Shown in pieces: positions 17,035 through 25,706 of a stretch of 64,000 nucleotides of DNA; within the stretch, counting starts at the first letter, position 1, and each line of letters begins with the position of its first letter. The DNA comes from Pontibacter beigongshangensis. Its GTDB lineage: Bacteria; Bacteroidota; Bacteroidia; Cytophagales; Hymenobacteraceae. The position numbers and the translations under genes are program-made. Where the stretch lies: contig NZ_VFSD01000011.1 of assembly GCF_014332515.1 (NCBI RefSeq), positions 62,001-126,000 of the forward strand, in the 5' to 3' direction. Below the pieces are notes generated by a model. The model saw only the letters and a program-made list of their open reading frames with translations, was not told the DNA's origin and searched no databases.

Positions 17035-18234
17035 GTGATAAAGACACTAGCACTATACCTCTTTCTGTTAAGCAGCTTCGTTTCCTTCACAGGCTGCAAT
17101 CGCTCCAACAGTGAACCAACGCCAGTGATTACTGAAACGCCTGCAAGGTATGTTTCTTCTGCGCTGCTACTTTCGGTTCCGCTAAAAACGCTGCAAACAC
17201 TTGTGCCGACCCAAGGCTATGAGGCTTACCTCAGCGAAGTAAAATATGGCGTATCCGTTTACAAGATAGTGTACCACACCACTTACCAGGGCCAGGAGGT
17301 AAAGGCGTCGGGCCTGATCTGCGTGCCGGATGGCATGATGACTCCTGCCCCTGTGCTGAGCGCGCAACACGGTACTATCTTCGCACACAGGGAGGCCCCC
17401 ACGCACTTCTCCGGTCTTTCGGGGTTTGAACTCTTCGCCTCAGCCGGCTACATCACCCTCATCCCGGATTACCTTGGTTTCGGAGAGTCCAAAAACCTGT
17501 TTCACCCTTACTACGACCGGCAGCATTCTGCCATGGCCGTAGTAGATATGATAAAGGCTGCAAAAGAGTTCTACAAGGAAAAGCAAATTGCTGCCGGCGA
17601 AAAGCTGTTTCTGGTGGGTTACTCCGAAGGGGGCTACGTTACGCTGGCGGCCCAGAAAGAGATAGAGACCAACCCTGCCCATAGCTTAAAGATTACAGCA
17701 GCAGCAGCCGGAGCAGGCGGCTATGACCTTAGCTCCATGCTCGATGATGTTACCTCTGGCAAAGACTACTCCTATCCTGCTTACCTGGCCTACCTACTTC
17801 AGGCCTACAACCACACCAACAACTGGCAGCGCCCCCTTTCCGACATGTTTCAGGAGCCATATGCCACTAAGTTGCCGGGCCTTTTTAACGGAAGCAACAG
17901 CGGCGGCAGCATCAACCGCGAACTGCCCCGCGACCCGCAGAAGCTATTCACACCCGCTTTTTACCAGGGCCTGCTACAGCCCAGCGGGGAGCAAACCCTG
18001 AAAAAGGCACTGCAGGACAACAGCCTCACCAACTGGACCCCACAGAGCCCCACCCGCCTCTACCACGGCACCGCCGATGAGATTGTACCTTTCCAAAACT
18101 CAAAAGACACTTTCGACGGATTCAGGGCAAGGGGTGCAAAGCAGGTGGAGTTCTTCCCGATAGAAGGCGGCACCCACGGCAGTGCCTTTGTGCCCATGCT
18201 CGCATCCATTATCCCCTGGATAAAGGAGCATTAG
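17035..18234 (+). CDS. Secretory-lipase-like alpha/beta hydrolase, lipoprotein
   Basis: The protein has 399 residues. It has a lipoprotein signal peptide with lipobox FTGC, so it is anchored in a membrane. The alpha/beta hydrolase fold shows a nucleophile elbow GYSEGG, an acid in GTADEIVP and a histidine in GGTHGSA. The segment YLGFGESKNLFHPY is typical of the secretory lipase/prolyl-oligopeptidase-like group. The start is a GTG at 17035; the following Lys-rich residues and hydrophobic stretch fit a signal peptide. Substrate unknown, probably an ester. It stands alone between repeat-rich spaces. Confidence 0.85.
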   Translation: MIKTLALYLFLLSSFVSFTGCNRSNSEPTPVITETPARYVSSALLLSVPLKTLQTLVPTQGYEAYLSEVKYGVSVYKIVYHTTYQGQEVKASGLICVPDGMMTPAPVLSAQHGTIFAHREAPTHFSGLSGFELFASAGYITLIPDYLGFGESKNLFHPYYDRQHSAMAVVDMIKAAKEFYKEKQIAAGEKLFLVGYSEGGYVTLAAQKEIETNPAHSLKITAAAAGAGGYDLSSMLDDVTSGKDYSYPAYLAYLLQAYNHTNNWQRPLSDMFQEPYATKLPGLFNGSNSGGSINRELPRDPQKLFTPAFYQGLLQPSGEQTLKKALQDNSLTNWTPQSPTRLYHGTADEIVPFQNSKDTFDGFRARGAKQVEFFPIEGGTHGSAFVPMLASIIPWIKEH

Positions 18235-18262
18235 CATAGTTTGCTCTCAAAAAAGATCCTGA

Positions 18263-18312
18263 GCAGGTGCAGCAGCAGAACCTCCGGAGGGGCTTTTTCA
18301 TTGGAATAATTG
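18263..18312 (+). repeat. REP-A copy 11
   Basis: GCAGGTGCAGCAGCAGAACC arm, CCTCCGGAGGGGC palindrome, T-run, CATTGGAATAATT end, then module B. It is 29 bp after the hydrolase stop, in terminator orientation. Confidence 0.88.
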
Positions 18313-18340
18313 GTTTAATGTGCTGATGTGCTAATTCTTT
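18313..18340 (+). repeat. Module B copy 2
   Basis: Identical to 16544-16571 and placed in the same position relative to a REP-A copy. Confidence 0.75.
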
Positions 18341-18394
18341 AATTTGAAGATGTGAAGATTTAAAAATGAATGACCAGCGCAAATTCACTCTTAG

Positions 18395-20983
18395 CTAATT
18401 AAACACTCCCCCTACCACCACCTTCTCCTTGTGCACACTTTTGCGGCCGTTCAGGTCGAAGAGCTCGATATAGAGCAGGTAGTAGCCTATGGCGGCTTTG
18501 GTGCCGTCTTCGCGCAGGCCGTCCCAACGGAAGAAGCCGTTGGTGGCCAGCAGCTCATTCCGCACCAGTTTCCGTATCTCCCGCCCCCGCTCATCAAAAA
18601 CCGTGATGTTGGCCATAAAACCAGTCTGATCAGTGCTGTAGTTGAGGGTCGTGAAATCGTGCAGACCATCGCCATCGGGTGTAAATATTTTTGGGTCTAC
18701 GCTGAAGATACTGGCCACGGCCAGCTGCTCCTGTGCCTGCGAGTTCAGGTAGCCCGGGGTGGCATAACCCACCGCACTGGCAGCCGAATGGAAGTTAGCA
18801 GCAGTAGTAGGCCCCTGCAGCCGTATCCGCTCCAGCGACACGCCATCCAGGTCGTCGAGCAGCCCGAAGTGCATGTTCTGGTTGTAGTCGAAGCGGTCGG
18901 CGATGCGGGAATCGGGTTGCAGCACAACTACGGTGCCGGCCGCATCGGGGTAAGCCGGCAGGCTGGTCATGCGCAGAAATGTTTCTTCGGGGCCGGCAGG
19001 GTAATTCATTTTAATGTTTTCAGGATTAGAGGTGAGCACCACGTACTGCCCCGGCTCCAGCACATAGCTGGTGGTGGTGATGGTGCGGAGGCTGGCGATG
19101 CTGTCGTTGCTGACGTTGGCGAGCTGCCAGCCCTGCAGGTTCAGGTATTTGTTGCTGCGGTTCACGAGCTCCACAAAATCCACACCGCCCGTGCGCGGGT
19201 TAAAGAGCACCTCATTTATCACCACATCGCCGGGAGCAGGAGCCGAGGGCAAGGCAAAGGTGGCCTGCAAAGGCTGATGGCTCAGGTTTCCGGCACAATC
19301 CACGATGCCTGTTGCCGACAATGTATGCCGTTGCAGCTCCTGCAGCGGGGCCGCCAGCTGCAGCACGACCTCCGTGAACAGCGGCCCCTGCACCTGCGCC
19401 TGGCTTACCACCCCCGCCGGACTCAGGCTATAGCGGCCACGGTTGGCCGCCTGTACACTGTCGAGCCGCTCGTTAAAGCGGAGCAGCAGCATGTTGGGGG
19501 CTGTGGCTGTAACGCTGAGCAGCTGTGGCGGCGTGTTATCAGGGTTTAAAGTTGCAACAGAATTCGGCTGAGCAGGCGTACCACCGCGAGGATCGGCAGA
19601 AGCTGTCCAGTTGTCGAGGCCGGTGCAGGGGTTGTTTACATCAATCATCTCCAGGCTCCAGCCCCCGTTGCGTTTTACGTTGTCTTTGTACCAGGTATCG
19701 CTGTAGCTGACCGCGAAAATAAGGCGGCCGTTTGGCTGGCGGAGCTGCAGCAGCTCACCGGTGTTATTCAGGCTCGGAAAGTTGCTGATGCCGATGACCC
19801 TACCAAAAGCCGCAAAGTTCGTGACCTGGCTGTTCGGCACCACCACGGCATACTCACCCGGTTGCAGCTGCACATTAGGCAAGGTGGTGCTGGTCGTGGC
19901 ATCAGAGTAGCGGATTCCCTGCAGTGTCAGTACCCGGTTGGTGGGGTTGTGGAGTTCTATGTATTCCTGGGCAGGCAAGCCTACGGCAGGTGTTTCGCGG
20001 GCCATTATCTCGGTAATCAGCAGTTCGTTGTAACCCGGCAGCCCCGCTGGCGGTGCAAAAGAAAAGTTGCTCCGGATCGGCTCCGGAAGCACATTGTCAT
20101 AATAATCTGAAAGGTTTCTGATGCTGATGATGTTGGCGCCGGAGCTGAAGTTCTGTTCAAACTGCAGCTGCACCGTACCCGCCGCGGTGAGGGCGGCGCT
20201 GGTGGGATGCATGCTGCCGTTAAGGGTGTAATTGGCCGGGTTGACAGCATCCTGCCGGGCCAGTGGCTCGTTAAAGCGCAACTCCAACTGGTTTGGGCTC
20301 ATTGTTTGGGCGGCCTCTAAGGCAGGCGGAGCAGTATCCGTTACAGAAAAATCGTCGAAGTAGAAGTTGCGGCTGTTGGCAGAGGAGTAGCGCAGCACCA
20401 GGCCGAAGTAGCCGGAGCGGGTGTAAGTGGCATCGGTAGCGGTGCCCTGGCTCACGTAGCTTTGTCCCTGCCCCGTCAGGTCAATCTCCAGGTGCCACTC
20501 CTGGCTCACGCTGCGGGTTACCCGCACCCGCACCACATTATTGGCGCTGCTCCCGATGGTACCGTCCTGCCCGTTGATCACATACACCGGGTTGCCGCCA
20601 CGGTCTTTTCGGAAGAGGCTCACCTCGTCGGGGGTGCCGCCAATGCGCACAAAGTAGCCGCTGTTGCTGCCGCTCAGGTCTTCGGAGTCGGAGATCAGGA
20701 AAATATCGGCATAGTTGCCAGACGAGGTGGCCAGGCGCAGATTTGCCCAAAATTCCCATACCGTGCCCGTCACAGCCTCCAGGGATGTGGAGAGGGTTAG
20801 GGTGGTGCCTGTTACGGCGGGCCCGTTGCTTTGCAACTGCCCCGCCGTGTTTACCAGAAAGCTGCCGGTGTTGCCAGTCCAGGTGGGGTTTTGGGTGAAG
20901 TTGCCGTCAGAGAAATTTTCCTGGAGCTGACCCTTCGATAAAAATGGAAATAGCAGAAAGAGAATGAGTAAAGTTTGTTTCAT
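18395..20983 (-). CDS. Large secreted protein with two lamin tail domains and a FlgD-like C-terminus
   Basis: The protein has 862 residues. After a signal peptide (1-18) comes a lectin-like beta domain (about 20-215, ending YFDDFSVTD). A bacterial Ig-like domain follows (LELRFNEPLARQDAVNPANY), then lamin tail domain 1 (LLITEIMARE, EYIELHNPTN), a second Ig-like domain (LLLRFNERLDSVQAANRGRY), and lamin tail domain 2 (VVINEVLFNPRTGG, DFVELVNRSN). The end is a FlgD Ig-like domain (FTPDGDGLHD, IGYYLLYIELFDLNGRK), which in Bacteroidota often sits at the C-terminus of surface proteins. It is probably a cell-surface or matrix protein; its binding partner is unknown. Confidence 0.9.
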   Translation of the reverse strand: MKQTLLILFLLFPFLSKGQLQENFSDGNFTQNPTWTGNTGSFLVNTAGQLQSNGPAVTGTTLTLSTSLEAVTGTVWEFWANLRLATSSGNYADIFLISDSEDLSGSNSGYFVRIGGTPDEVSLFRKDRGGNPVYVINGQDGTIGSSANNVVRVRVTRSVSQEWHLEIDLTGQGQSYVSQGTATDATYTRSGYFGLVLRYSSANSRNFYFDDFSVTDTAPPALEAAQTMSPNQLELRFNEPLARQDAVNPANYTLNGSMHPTSAALTAAGTVQLQFEQNFSSGANIISIRNLSDYYDNVLPEPIRSNFSFAPPAGLPGYNELLITEIMARETPAVGLPAQEYIELHNPTNRVLTLQGIRYSDATTSTTLPNVQLQPGEYAVVVPNSQVTNFAAFGRVIGISNFPSLNNTGELLQLRQPNGRLIFAVSYSDTWYKDNVKRNGGWSLEMIDVNNPCTGLDNWTASADPRGGTPAQPNSVATLNPDNTPPQLLSVTATAPNMLLLRFNERLDSVQAANRGRYSLSPAGVVSQAQVQGPLFTEVVLQLAAPLQELQRHTLSATGIVDCAGNLSHQPLQATFALPSAPAPGDVVINEVLFNPRTGGVDFVELVNRSNKYLNLQGWQLANVSNDSIASLRTITTTSYVLEPGQYVVLTSNPENIKMNYPAGPEETFLRMTSLPAYPDAAGTVVVLQPDSRIADRFDYNQNMHFGLLDDLDGVSLERIRLQGPTTAANFHSAASAVGYATPGYLNSQAQEQLAVASIFSVDPKIFTPDGDGLHDFTTLNYSTDQTGFMANITVFDERGREIRKLVRNELLATNGFFRWDGLREDGTKAAIGYYLLYIELFDLNGRKSVHKEKVVVGGVFN

Positions 20984-21337
20984 ATGCAGAATTGTGATGA
21001 AAACTTATTTACTTTGCAACCTCGTGTAAGGATGCGGCGTCGGCACCCACTGCCCAGGAGGGGGCAGGAAGTACAGGCCATGGCTCAGGCAGTTTGTACC
21101 ACAAACCAGGGCACTCAAACCAGCTTAACAAGAGAAAGCAGGATACTTTGAGACTTTTACGGGAGCCGGTGTTATTTTGGTGCCAAGATTACCAAAAGCA
21201 GAAAAGCAGGATTTCTGATACATTTAATATCAGAAATCTATCAATCTGCCATCAATGCGGGAGCACATTAAACTATTAGCACATAAATTACATTAACACA
21301 CAATAACCATTTATCTATTTATTTATAAACTTTAAAC
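20984..21337. other. Divergent promoter region of the lamin-tail and asd genes
   Basis: No gene is supported in these 354 bp. A perfect 11-bp inverted repeat (GATTTCTGATA/TATCAGAAATC, 7-nt loop) lies at 21210-21238, and a 7-bp TTTTGGT/ACCAAAA pair at about 21176-21197. Neither is followed by a T-run, so they look more like operator or leader structures than terminators. Confidence 0.55.
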
Positions 21338-22327
21338 ATGAAAGTAGCAGTTGTAGGCGCCACAGGACTTGTTGGCGGCGAAATTTTGAAAGTGCTGGAA
21401 GAAAGAAACTTCCCGGTGGATGAATTATTGTTGGTTGCTTCAGAAAGATCTGTTGGGAAACAGATGGCGTTTAAGGGTAAACAGATAAAGGTTATCGGGA
21501 TGCAGGACGCGATCGCGGCTGCCCCGCAAATTGCGATCTTCTCTGCCGGTGGCAGCACCTCCTCCGAGTGGGCTCCCAAGTTTGCAGAAGCTGGCATTGT
21601 GGTAGTAGACAACTCCTCGGCCTGGCGCATGGACCCTACCAAAAAACTGGTAGTGCCCGAGATCAACGCCAAAGAGCTGACAAAAGACGATAAAATTATT
21701 GCCAACCCGAACTGTTCTACCATCCAGATGGTGGTGGCCCTCAACAAGCTGCACGAAGAACTGAAGATGAAGCGCGTGGTGGTAAGCACCTACCAGTCGG
21801 TAACGGGCACTGGCAAAAATGCCGTGGACCAGCTCATGAACGAGCGTGCCGGCAAGCAAGGCGATATGGCGTACCCATACACCATCGACCTGAACGTGCT
21901 GCCGCACATCGACGTGTTCCAGGACAACGGGTACACCAAAGAAGAGATGAAGATGATCCTCGAAACCAAGAAGATCATGAGCGATGACTCTATCCGGGTA
22001 ACAGCTACTGCTGTGCGTATTCCGGTAATGGGCGGCCACTCTGAGTCGGTGAACGTAGAGTTTGAGAACGATTTCTCGCTGGACGATATCTACCGCATCC
22101 TGAACGAGACAGAAGGTGTAAAAGTGGTTGACAACGTGAAAAACCTGGAGTACCCGATGCCGAAAGATGCCCATGGCAAAGACGAAGTATTGGTAGGCCG
22201 CGTTCGCCTGGACGAAACACAGCCGCGCACCGTGAACATGTGGATCGTGGCCGACAACCTGCGCAAAGGGGCTGCCACCAACGCCGTGCAAATTGCAGAA
22301 TACCTGATCAAGCACGAGCTGGTATAA
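21338..22327 (+). CDS. asd: Aspartate-semialdehyde dehydrogenase
   Basis: The protein has 329 residues, the usual length. The N-terminal NADP-binding motif is GATGLVGGE (7-15). The catalytic cysteine is C126 in NPNCSTIQM, and the segment IRVTATAVRIPVMGGHSE carries substrate-binding and catalytic residues including the histidine. It reduces aspartyl phosphate to the semialdehyde in the pathway to lysine/diaminopimelate, threonine and methionine. The start at 21338 gives the expected MKVAVVGATG opening. A terminator follows at once. Confidence 0.97.
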   Translation: MKVAVVGATGLVGGEILKVLEERNFPVDELLLVASERSVGKQMAFKGKQIKVIGMQDAIAAAPQIAIFSAGGSTSSEWAPKFAEAGIVVVDNSSAWRMDPTKKLVVPEINAKELTKDDKIIANPNCSTIQMVVALNKLHEELKMKRVVVSTYQSVTGTGKNAVDQLMNERAGKQGDMAYPYTIDLNVLPHIDVFQDNGYTKEEMKMILETKKIMSDDSIRVTATAVRIPVMGGHSESVNVEFENDFSLDDIYRILNETEGVKVVDNVKNLEYPMPKDAHGKDEVLVGRVRLDETQPRTVNMWIVADNLRKGAATNAVQIAEYLIKHELV

Positions 22328-22352
22328 AAGTAACAACCATAGTTACAATAAC

Positions 22353-22388
22353 AAGGAAAGCTGCTCCGGTAACGGGGCAGCTTTCCTT
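22353..22388 (+). terminator. Terminator of asd
   Basis: AAGGAAAGCTGCTCC (22353-22367) pairs with GGGGCAGCTTTCCTT (22374-22388) with one G-U pair and a 6-nt loop; ATTTATC follows. Confidence 0.75.
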
Positions 22389-22493
22389 ATTTATCATCTT
22401 GTTCATTTGCAAATAAGTTCGGGATGAAACTATTTCGCAACGGCCACACTTCTTAATAACCAACTAACCAAACTAAGCATCTTGGAATATTCA

Positions 22494-22742
22494 ATGTTCG
22501 AAAGGCTCCCGTTCCGAAGCCAAACAGAATCGTTAGAAAAAGATGGCACCATGCTCGGCCAGCGTACCTACAACGGGTGGCAGGTAACGCTTTACTCCCT
22601 GAACGGGCTGTTTGTGGAGCTTTGGGCCGGAAAGGAAGCTCAGGTTATCAGCACGTTTAAGAAATCTGCCAGTGCTGTCGCTGTGCTGGACCCATACATT
22701 GAGGACATCGATTTAGGATCTGCCATGCGTATGGAAATGTAG
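22494..22742 (+). CDS. Small conserved hypothetical protein
   Basis: An 82-residue soluble protein beginning MFERLPFRSQ. It has no signal peptide or membrane segment. The middle reads like a small beta sheet (WQVTLYSLNGLFVELW) and the end is acidic (DPYIEDIDLG). A TTG at 22482 would add four residues; the ATG at 22494 is preferred. A terminator-like hairpin follows. I do not recognise the family and infer that it is a real gene from its frame, position and composition. Confidence 0.6.
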   Translation: MFERLPFRSQTESLEKDGTMLGQRTYNGWQVTLYSLNGLFVELWAGKEAQVISTFKKSASAVAVLDPYIEDIDLGSAMRMEM

Positions 22743-22747
22743 TCTTG

Positions 22748-22785
22748 CCCATGTGACACTCTCTGCCTCCGGGCACATGGGTTTG
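22748..22785 (+). terminator. Terminator-like hairpin after the 82-residue gene
   Basis: CCCATGTG (22748-22755) pairs with CACATGGG (22774-22781), followed by TTTG. The T-run is weak. Confidence 0.45.
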
Positions 22786-22802
22786 TAAGTGAGCAGCGGG
22801 CA

Positions 22803-22838
22803 AATTATTTGAATGAAAAAGGCCCTCTGGAGGTTTTT
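22803..22838 (-). repeat. REP-A copy 12
   Basis: AATTATTTGAATG end, A-run, GGCCCTCTGGAGG palindrome. The GCAGCAG arm is replaced by module C. Confidence 0.82.
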
Positions 22839-22947
22839 TAAAGACACAGGACGTAAGACACAAGACTTGTTGCTGATTGATATTTTCCGGTCCATCTTCA
22901 AATTTCGAGATCAACCATTAAACAATTTAACAATCAGCAATCAACAA
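22839..22947 (+). repeat. Module C copy 1 (inverted partner at 27813)
   Basis: From AAAGACACAGGACG to CAATCAGCAATCAACAA. It is nearly identical to the reverse complement of 27813-27928; the only large difference is about 10 extra bp (a doubled ACACAGGAC) in the other copy. Confidence 0.9.
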
Positions 22948-23276
22948 GCAGAAATTAAACATTATTCTGATAATTTTATAAGGACGCCAATTGATTGATA
23001 ATTAGTTGTTTAAAACAAACATCAGTATGCATATCAGGTAAAAGAGCTGGGATTTAATGGCTTATAAATAGTCTGAGCAAAAACAATTTGTATAAAAGTA
23101 TACAAAAGATTAACAATATTTAAAAATCGTTAGTCTTGGGCTGAACCAGACCATATTATTAGCAGAAACCAACTCTTTAACTCTCCTTCAATCAGATGAT
23201 ATACTACTATATGTTTTTTATAATCAATTGATATTCAAGTTGCTAATGATTGTAAAAAATTATTAGAATAACCTTC

Positions 23277-23311
23277 ATTATTCGAATGAAAACAGCCCTC
23301 CAGAGGCTTTT
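23277..23311 (-). repeat. REP-A copy 13
   Basis: ATTATTCGAATG end, A-run, GCCCTCCAGAGGC palindrome, then a T-run; no GCAGCAG arm. A second AATTATTAGAAT end lies just before it at 23259-23270. Confidence 0.7.
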
Positions 23312-23658
23312 TTAGATGCTAGACGCTACATAATAGAGGCCAGGTATCAGGTTTTTTGTCTGAATCTTTCTATAGGCACCCTACCCACAACGATTTACAG
23401 GATTTCAGGATTCTCAGGGTGGTTGCAGCCTAAAAGGCACCTTCCGTAATTTCGAATCCTGAATTTCTAATTTCTGATTTTAAGGTTTCCACTTCCGCGT
23501 AGCATTCTGAAACTGTTCTCAGATGAAAACTGTGTACGTTTCCGTATACCCGCTTTTCCCTTACCTCATTTTATTTATGTAACCCTAGCAATATTTATCC
23601 TTTAGCCTTATCTTAGAATGATTCCCATCATCAACAAAGTAAACCAGCTAAGACACCC

Positions 23659-24654
23659 ATGTCAGATGAAAATTACCAGTTCCAGTATTATATGTACCTT
23701 TTCCGGAAGCATTTCCAGAAAGTATTGCTCGGCCTTTTTCTGCTGGTACTCATATTCACCTCTATCAAAACGGTTGGCCCCGAAGAAGAAGGCGTAGTGC
23801 TGTATGTGGGCCAGTATAACCGCACCGTAGAGCCCGGCCTTAATTTTATTCTGCCCTTCGGGATAGAAAAGATGTACAAAATACCGGTGCAGCGGCAGCT
23901 CAAGCAGGAGTTCGGTTTCCGGACGGCCAATGTGGGCAACAACAATACGCAGTACTCCGGCAAAAACTTTGCAGACGAGTCGCTGATGCTGACCGGCGAC
24001 TTGAACCTGGCCAACGTGGAGTGGGTGGTGCAGTACCGCATCGTCAACTCTTATTACTACCTGTTCCGGGTTCGTGATGCCGAGAAAGCCCTTCACGACA
24101 TGTCGGAGTCTGCGATGCGCAAAATCGTGGGCGACCGCACCGTGAACGAGGTCCTGACGGTAGGCCGGCAGGAAGTAGCCACCAGCGTGGAGGTGCTGCT
24201 CCAGAAAATGTGCGAGGAATATGAAAATGGCATCCGGATAGACCAGGTCGTGCTGCAGGATGTGAACCCACCCGACCCGGTAAAACCCTCCTTCAATGCC
24301 GTAAACCAGGCGCAGCAGGAGCGCGAAACACTTATTAACCAGGCCGAGTCGGAGTATAACCGCATTATTCCGCGTGCGCGTGGCGAGGCCGAAGAAACAG
24401 TGCAGCTGGCAGAAGCCTACGCCCTGACCAGGGTAAACGGCGCCACCGGCGAGGCCGACCGCTTCACCTCCCTGTACCAGGAGTATGCCAAGGCACCGGA
24501 GGTAACCAAAAAACGCATCTACCTCGAAACCATGGAGCGCATCCTGCCTAAAGTAGGAAACAAAGTAATAGTAGACGAACGTGGCAGCAATGTGCTTCCG
24601 CTGCTAAACCTTGATCAGCAAAGACAACAACAGCAACCCAAAAGCAATCCATGA
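23659..24654 (+). CDS. hflK: HflK, FtsH protease modulator, SPFH/band 7 membrane protein
   Basis: The protein has 331 residues. A short cytoplasmic lead and one membrane helix (VLLGLFLLVLIFTSI, about 19-33) come before the band 7 domain (TVGPEEEGVVLYVGQYNRTV, then EPGLNFILPFG). A long Glu/Ala/Gln-rich helix follows (QAQQERETLINQAESEY, ARGEAEETVQLAEAYA). HflK and HflC form a large cage around FtsH in the inner membrane and adjust proteolysis of membrane proteins. Its stop overlaps the hflC start (ATGA). Confidence 0.95.
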   Translation: MSDENYQFQYYMYLFRKHFQKVLLGLFLLVLIFTSIKTVGPEEEGVVLYVGQYNRTVEPGLNFILPFGIEKMYKIPVQRQLKQEFGFRTANVGNNNTQYSGKNFADESLMLTGDLNLANVEWVVQYRIVNSYYYLFRVRDAEKALHDMSESAMRKIVGDRTVNEVLTVGRQEVATSVEVLLQKMCEEYENGIRIDQVVLQDVNPPDPVKPSFNAVNQAQQERETLINQAESEYNRIIPRARGEAEETVQLAEAYALTRVNGATGEADRFTSLYQEYAKAPEVTKKRIYLETMERILPKVGNKVIVDERGSNVLPLLNLDQQRQQQQPKSNP

Positions 24655-25589
24655 GAACTTCCAGAATAATATACCTTGTGCTGGCCTTTGTAGCGGTAAC
24701 GCTGGTCTTTAGCAGCTTTTTTGTGCTGGATGAGACACAGCAGGCCATTGTAACACAATTTGGCAAGCCCGTGGGCGAGCCCCGCACCCAGCCCGGCCTC
24801 AACTTCCGGATACCGATAGTGCAGAAGGTGCAGTTCTTCGACAAGCGCTTTCTGGAGTGGGACGGCGATGCCAACCAGGTGCCCACCAAAGACAAGAAGT
24901 TTATATTTGTAGACACCTACGCCCGCTGGCAGATCACCAACCCGCTGCAGTTTTTTATCCGCCTCCGCGACGAGCGCTCGGGCCAGTCGCGGCTCGACGA
25001 TATTCTGGACGGTGAGACCCGGAATGCCATCGCCAGCCACGAACTGCTCGACATTGTGCGCTCCTCCAACCGTGAGCCAGAGGTATCAGAAGAATACATG
25101 GAAGACCTCGAAGTGCTGGAGAAGATAACCGTGGGAAGAGAGAAAATTGAAGCTTTGATATTACAGAGAGCCAACGAACGAACAGCAGACCTGGGCATCC
25201 GGATCCTGGACTTCAGGTTTAAGCGAATGAATTATGTGGACGAGGTGCGCAACCGGGTGTACGACCGCATGAAAAGCGAGCGCGACCGCATAGCAGACCA
25301 GTTCCGCTCCGAAGGCCAGGGCGAGGCCCGCAAGATTCAGGGCAATAAGGAGCGCGACCTGGCCAAAATCCAGTCGGAGGCCGTGCGTGAGTCGGAGCAG
25401 ATCAGGGGCAGGGCCGATGCAGAAGCCACCTCTATTTACGCTGCAGCCTACAACCGCAACGCACAAACAAAAGAGCTCTACAGTTTCCTGAAATCCATGG
25501 AGACCCTCGAAAAATCTTTCGACGAGCAGACCAGCATCGTGGTGTCTACAGACAGCGAATTGTTCAGGTACCTGAAGCGGGCGAATTAG
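24651..25589 (+). CDS. hflC: HflC, FtsH protease modulator, SPFH/band 7 membrane protein
   Basis: The protein has 312 residues. An N-terminal membrane helix (IIYLVLAFVAVTLVFSSFFV) precedes the band 7 domain (QAIVTQFGKPVGEP, QPGLNFRIPIVQKV). A charged helical region (MKSERDRIADQFRSEGQGEA, RKIQGNKERDLAKI) follows, as in HflC. It starts inside the hflK stop codon, and the pair is one transcription unit ending in a small hairpin at 25589. Confidence 0.95.
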   Translation: MRTSRIIYLVLAFVAVTLVFSSFFVLDETQQAIVTQFGKPVGEPRTQPGLNFRIPIVQKVQFFDKRFLEWDGDANQVPTKDKKFIFVDTYARWQITNPLQFFIRLRDERSGQSRLDDILDGETRNAIASHELLDIVRSSNREPEVSEEYMEDLEVLEKITVGREKIEALILQRANERTADLGIRILDFRFKRMNYVDEVRNRVYDRMKSERDRIADQFRSEGQGEARKIQGNKERDLAKIQSEAVRESEQIRGRADAEATSIYAAAYNRNAQTKELYSFLKSMETLEKSFDEQTSIVVSTDSELFRYLKRAN

Positions 25590-25610
25590 GGTTAAAACAA
25601 CCCGTTTTTT
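25589..25610 (+). terminator. Terminator of hflKC
   Basis: GGGTT and AACCC pair across a 5-nt loop, followed by GTTTTTT. The stem starts at the last base of the hflC stop codon. Confidence 0.6.
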
Positions 25611-25706
25611 CAATGTTGTCTATTTCATCTTCCATAGCTCTTAATACCTCTTAAGGTTTGTTCAGAAAAAGGGGGAAATAAAGGCTGACTTGAGATTCTT
25701 GTTTAA

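Larger units (their letters stand above)
22743..23658. other. 916-bp intergenic region, repeats and AT-rich DNA
   Basis: It holds a hairpin (22748-22785), REP-A 12 with module C (22803-22947) and REP-A 13 (23277-23311). About 22950-23260 is very AT-rich and shows no gene or clear signal. The 300 bp before hflK contain its promoter by position, but no good TAnnTTTG box was found. Confidence 0.6.

Noticed and set aside
22813..22998. 61-codon frame starting MKKALWRFF in module C
   Set aside because: The same translation appears from the inverted copy at 27813-27928 in a non-genic setting. The frame is a by-product of the repeat, and both copies lie in intergenic DNA.
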